A program made the translations under genes and the position numbers. From the NCBI RefSeq assembly GCF_040712315.1, contig NC_134015.1, forward strand, positions 55,219,464 to 55,283,463: a stretch of 64,000 nucleotides of DNA, in the 5' to 3' direction. This document shows, one piece after another, positions 60,003-64,000 of the stretch (positions are counted from its first letter, which is position 1; each line of letters opens with the position of its first letter). The notes under the pieces were generated by a model, which was not told the DNA's origin, ran no database searches, and saw only the letters and a program-made list of their open reading frames with translations. The DNA is from Castanea sativa. Its lineage: Eukaryota > Streptophyta > Magnoliopsida > Fagales > Fagaceae.

Positions 60003-62500
60003 ATGGGAAAATTTAAGTGTCTAGTTGATACCGCCGCTAGAATGGAAGGCTTCAGAGCCAAGTATCACATTCCCGGCGATGTAGGTTTAAAATATTGCCC
60101 GGCGGAAGCCGTGGCCGGCTCTAGAAAGGAAGGAGAGGTTATCATCCCAATGGTAGCCTTTGTAGAGGGTGGGATGACCCTCCCAATGAAGCCTGTAACT
60201 AGGGAGTACCTCCGCAACCACCGGTTGTGTCCCGATCAGTGCACCTCAAACGTTTTTAGAGTTTTGGGTAGCGTCGATGCTCTAAAAGAGCAAATGGGTC
60301 TAAACCTCACTTGGCACGATGTCGTCTTTCTGTACGAGTGCCATAAACTCACCAATGTAGGTTACTACATTAAATCTCGCTCCAGCGTCATTAGGCTAAT
60401 CTCCTGTCTGCCCAAATCCAACAAAGGCATGAAGGATGACTACCTGATCGTCTCTGGGAATTGGCACGACGGCCTCCACTGCCCAGTTGAGTGGGGAGAT
60501 CCAGGTGCGACACCTTAGGATTAACCTCCCCACCGCACAACTTCCACTAACACTCACAAAAATGTGTATTCACATATATTCATGTTTATTTAAGTTTATT
60601 ATATGTTGTGTGAATCTGACCATGTTTGTTTGCTTTGATGTCTTTCTTTGCAGATAAGCAACACGTACGCCCGCGCTTAAGCCACTGCAACGTTGCAGAT
60701 CTGAACCGAGCATCGCGCTCCGAGGTGTTTGTCGGCCATGACCTACAACTCGGTGGCTGCTCATCCGATTTCCGGGGTACGATCCCATATCCTCGGACTT
60801 CCAGGCAATAGATAACGCCATTATTGCCGGTGACCGGCGGTGTAGGAAGATTCACGTAGCCAGACCACACTTCCTGGCCGACAACGACCTCCTTGACGCC
60901 CCTAACACCATACTGTACCTACAACCGATTGCTGCGGTCCCTCTAGCTACACACTCCCAGGCAACTGTTATCCCAGAGGAGCAAGTGTCTTCTTCAAACA
61001 CTTTAGACGAGGAGATAGAACACTTCCAGCTCGAGGACTCTCCACGACCTCGCGGAAATCCATTTGTTATCCTCTCCGACGAGGAGGAAGAAGAAGCTGA
61101 GGCCTCTGGGATTGCAGGTCTAGTGATAGCGCGTCCAGACGACAGTTCAATCGAAGAAGAAATGGACAAGCTTAAGGATCTCATGACCGACAGAGGTGCC
61201 CGAGTGGCAAAGAAAGGAGCAAAAGGGGCCCAAGCTCACCCTGCTTTGCCATTACCCCCCTCCTCCAGCCGAGACAAAGCCTCCCACAGATGATTCTAAA
61301 AAGAAAAGAAAGATGGACGCCGAGGGGGCTGGTGGGGAGAAAGCAAAGAAACTAAAACAGCAACCGCCGCTGTCCCAACAACAGAAGCCGGACAAAGGCA
61401 AAGGGGCGCGCCCGCTCGCCTGAGAGCTGGGGAGGTCGTCGGGGAAGTGGCCGAGGTGCGACGAGCACCCGCCACTCCGTCTCCGACTTAAGGCTAGATG
61501 GCGCCCCTATTCCCTCGCCACTCCAAAGATCGTGCGGCCCAACAAGGCCACGCCCACCACCTAGCCGAGGTGTTGGAGCGTCCTCTTCTCGTTGCCCAAG
61601 GATATGAAATCCTTGGAGAAGATGGGCCAGCCCGCACGTTCCTCTCATTGAAAAGGGGTTTAGCTCGGTAAGTTCCACCTCGCACTTATGTTCTGTATTT
61701 ATTTGTAAACACTTTACCGCATTGACCCTCCTAACATTTTTGGCACCATCCAAGAGGTTTTTGCGGCCGAGAAGTTCGTGGAGGATTCTCGAAAGCACGC
61801 CGGGATGGAGCAAGAGTTAAGACAAGAGAGGCGTAAAGGTCTCTCGGCCGTGCCCCGGCAGAGAAAGGGAAGCTCACTTCATTGCCCGGCCGACCCGAAA
61901 AGAGAGAGCGACGGCGACAAGGCCGCCTTGAAGACAATGACAACCCAAGTGGAGGGGCAGCGTAAGCTTCTCCGTCAAAAGGATGACGAGCTCGCTCGGG
62001 TTCTATCGTGCACGCTCCGACTTGAAAAGGAACTTACGCCGGCGAAGGAAGAGGCTCTCGCCCACCAAGACACCTTGGAGGCCGCGAAGAAGGCCGCTTA
62101 TCGCAGGGGGTGGCTAAAACGCAAGAAGAGCCGACAGAGGCCTTTTGCCGCCGTGCCGAGAGTCGCGCAGGTCCGGGGAGAGGCCATGAATGCGTAGGGG
62201 TTCCCGTTTCCGAGCCGAGAAGCCCGAGAACATCCGCTTCCCCTAGACATACAAGAAATTGAAGACCCTCCCCGTTGTCGCCTCTCATGCCCTTCCTCCC
62301 GTGGTGGAAGAGCCTCGTTCCTCGCTCCTACTGTAACCCGAAGGTTCCCATAAAGAGAAGGACGAGTGCGTTGGTGTCGAGAAGGAGCGATCCGTAGCGT
62401 GGAGCCCCTTATTCCTTCAATAGACAAAGGAAACAAGCCTTGTCCACCTTTGAGCTAGAATCAAGAGTGGAGGCAGCGAGCCCCTTCAAGACCCCCCTGC
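60003..62500 (+). pseudogene. Antisense spliced gene of Tat element 2
   Basis: Exon 1 (60003-60504) is fully open and closely matches exon 1 of element 1: EGGMTLPMKPVTREYLRNHR, then CTSNVFRVLGSVDAL. The intron (60505-60653, GTGCGA...TTTGCAG) has the same position and phase as in element 1 and joins WGDP to DKQHVRPRL. Exon 2 starts at 60654 and predicted donor GTAAGT is at 61668. Frameshifts near 60770 and 61260 break exon 2; it holds the acidic region, a Pro run and KKKRKMDAEG. The third part (from about 61755) keeps TQVEGQRKLLRQKDDEL and LEAAKKAAY, coiled-coil phrases of element 1. The 3' end near 62500-62580 has 'aattaatgaaaaac', a possible polyadenylation region. The protein's role is unknown. 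Confidence 0.75.
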
Positions 62501-62964
62501 TCTAATAGGGCCTAGTCTAGGAATTTTTTTGTACTCCCCTTCCTTGTATGTAATTAATGAAAAACATTTTTATTTGGCTTTCAATATTGTTGCCTTTGTT
62601 TTACTTTATTCTTTTTGTGCTTGCCATGAGAGCTTTCAATATCAAACAGTTAAAGGGAAAACAGCATAAATAAGTATAATTCCACTATGCAAATAACTAT
62701 GACTTCAAGAATGCCGCATAACTTAATTTAGACATCAAATAATGTCTAAGTTTAGACAACTCATATGACAGTTAAACCCTTGTAATCTAACATATTACTT
62801 TCAGTAGGATGCAAGGTCCAAGGACCATTCCTTACAAAAATTTTGCTTAACACTTAAAAATGAAGAGCTTGAGATCCAAATTAATAAATGGTGAGATAAT
62901 GACTCCCATAAAACGGATGATAAGAATAAGAATAATGACAAAATATTAAGAATAGTGACAAAGC

Positions 62965-63775
62965 TTGTGGTCCGAGGAACACACTTAACCAAGTTTCTGT
63001 TTGACTTTTAAGAATAGTAACTTCAAATGTTAATTTCCCCAAAGTAGGAGGTCCGAGGACCCTGCATAACTAAGGTTCTGTTTAACAAATGACAAGACAT
63101 CAATTTTCACAAAGTTTGTGGTCCGAGGACTGCACTTAACCAAGTTTCTGTTTGATTCTTAAGAACAGTAGCTTCAAATGTTAATTTCCCCAAAGTAGGA
63201 GGTCCGAGGACCCGACATAACTAAGGTTCTGTTTAACAAATGACAAGACATCAATTTCCACAAGGTTTGTGGTCCGAAGACTGCACTTAACCAAGTTTCT
63301 GTTTGATTCTCAAGAAAAGCTTCAAATGCTAATGTCCCCATCTTAAGCGGTCCGAGGACCCGGCATAACTAAGGTTCTGTTTAACAAATGACAAGACATC
63401 AATTTCCACAAGGTTTGTGGTCCGAAGACTGCACTTAACCAAGTTTGTGTTTGATTCTTAAAGAACAAGAGCTTCAAATGCTAATTTCCCCAAAGTAGGA
63501 GGTCCGAGGACCCGACATAACTAAGGTTCTGTTTAACAAATGACAAGACATCAATTTCCACAAGGTTTGTGGTCCGAAGACTGCACTTAACCAAGTTTCT
63601 GTTTGATTCTTAAGAACAGTAGCTTCAAATGCTAATTTCCCCAAAGTAGGAGGTCCGAGGACCCGGCATAACTAAGGTTCTGTTTAACAAATGACAAGAC
63701 ATCAATTTCCACAAGGTTTGTGGTCCGAAGACTGCACTTAACCAAATTTCTGTTTGATTCTTAAGAACAGTAGCT
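62965..63775 (-). repeat. ~151-bp tandem repeat array of Tat element 2
   Basis: 'taaggttctgtttaacaa' recurs at 63071, 63222, 63370, 63522 and 63674 (periods 151, 148, 152, 152), with a partial unit before. It is the reverse complement of the array unit of element 1 ('ttgttaaacagaaccttag'). Units keep the 'ggtccgaggac' motif in both halves. It lies between the 3' ends of the convergent pol and antisense genes. Confidence 0.9.
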
Positions 63776-63831
63776 GCAAGCGTCAGAGATACTCATAACT
63801 TTAAAATGTTAACTGACAAAGGCACATTTTA

Positions 63832-64000
63832 TTAATAATAATACCTTCTAAGATTATTTACATTCCATGGGCGTGGTACAATTCTTTCATCTAGGTCAGC
63901 TAGCCGATATGACCCTATGCCTGCTACTGAAACAATGCGATAGGGGCCTTCCCAGTTAGGTCCTAGCTTACCCCAAGCTGGGTTCTTAGAAGTGCCTACA
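63832..64000 (-). CDS. C-terminal end of integrase/pol of Tat element 2 (partial)
   Basis: An open minus-strand frame enters from the window edge and ends at TAA 63832-63834. It reads VGTSKNPAWGKLGPNWEGPY, then GIGSYRLADLDERIVPRPWN and NLRRYYY, which matches the end of element 1's integrase (GPY-type C-terminal domain). It has no stop at the two places where element 1 does, so this copy may be less decayed. The rest is outside the window. Confidence 0.85.
   Translation of the reverse strand, partial: VGTSKNPAWGKLGPNWEGPYRIVSVAGIGSYRLADLDERIVPRPWNVNNLRRYYY

Larger units (their letters stand above)
58819..64000 (-). mobile_element. Second Tat-clade element, minus strand, continuing beyond the window
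   Basis: From left to right: 3' LTR (58819-59495), polypurine tract (59496-59510 reversed), the element's antisense gene reading on the plus strand (60003 to about 62500), the tandem repeat array (about 62965-63775) and the end of pol on the minus strand (63832-64000). Order and orientation are the same as in element 1, but the LTR differs greatly in its middle, so the two belong to related subfamilies. gag and most of pol lie outside. Confidence 0.9.

Noticed and set aside
60570..61184. Minus-strand ORFs in Tat element 2
   Set aside because: They are on the opposite strand of the antisense gene's exon 2 and have no conserved counterpart in element 1.
62965..63775. CRISPR-like regular repeat array
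   Set aside because: The whole ~151-bp unit repeats without unique spacers, in a plant retrotransposon; it is a tandem repeat.

Overview
The window is nuclear DNA of a flowering plant, most probably a eudicot. It has AT-rich spacers, GT-AG introns, plant-type LINEs, Copia-like and Ty3/gypsy Tat elements, and three genes of plant families. I see no reliable sign of the species. Only a small part of the 64 kb codes for host proteins; most of it is transposable elements of several ages, some nested in each other or in introns.

Host genes, all on the minus strand: (1) 2773-4248, an intronless gene for a 491-residue five-bladed beta-propeller protein of the GH43/GH32/GH68-like superfamily, with a TATA box and G-box upstream. 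A decayed partial copy lies at 30485-31143. (2) 32684-36483, a four-exon gene for a 188-residue plant mitochondrial ribosomal small-subunit protein of the mS23 type, with a solo LTR in one intron and a SINE-like sequence in another. (3) 45203-55348, a five-exon gene for a 343-residue aldo-keto reductase of the perakine-reductase/auxin-induced PCNT115-like group. Its last intron is 6.24 kb and contains nested retroelements. A tract of about 294 bp of nearly pure C lies about 620 bp upstream of its start codon.

Mobile DNA: an RTE-type LINE remnant (1-1480), a small LTR with a primer-binding site (1957-2115), a complete but decayed Tat-clade Ty3/gypsy element (14366-25425), a solo LTR with a perfect target-site duplication (33510-34204), a structurally complete but decayed L1-type LINE (about 37926-43995), a heavily deleted chromovirus (about 45810-51015) carrying a 2.5 kb LTR-like insertion and a LINE 3' fragment, a 5' fragment of the same L1-type LINE (58603-58818), and a second, related Tat element on the minus strand that runs off the window (58819-64000).

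The most interesting system is in the two Tat elements. Each carries, between pol and its 3' LTR, a second gene on the opposite strand to gag-pol. It has a conserved phase-1 intron of 146-149 bp, a predicted second intron, a domain resembling the 'putative gypsy type transposon' family, an acidic/proline-rich middle with a basic KKKRK cluster, and a coiled-coil C-terminus. The convergent 3' ends of pol and this antisense gene flank an array of ~151-bp tandem repeats. The arrangement survives in two copies whose LTRs are clearly different, so it belongs to the family rather than to one insertion. Antisense extra ORFs have been reported for some Tat/Retand/Grande elements; the splicing pattern and array position are what deserve checking here.
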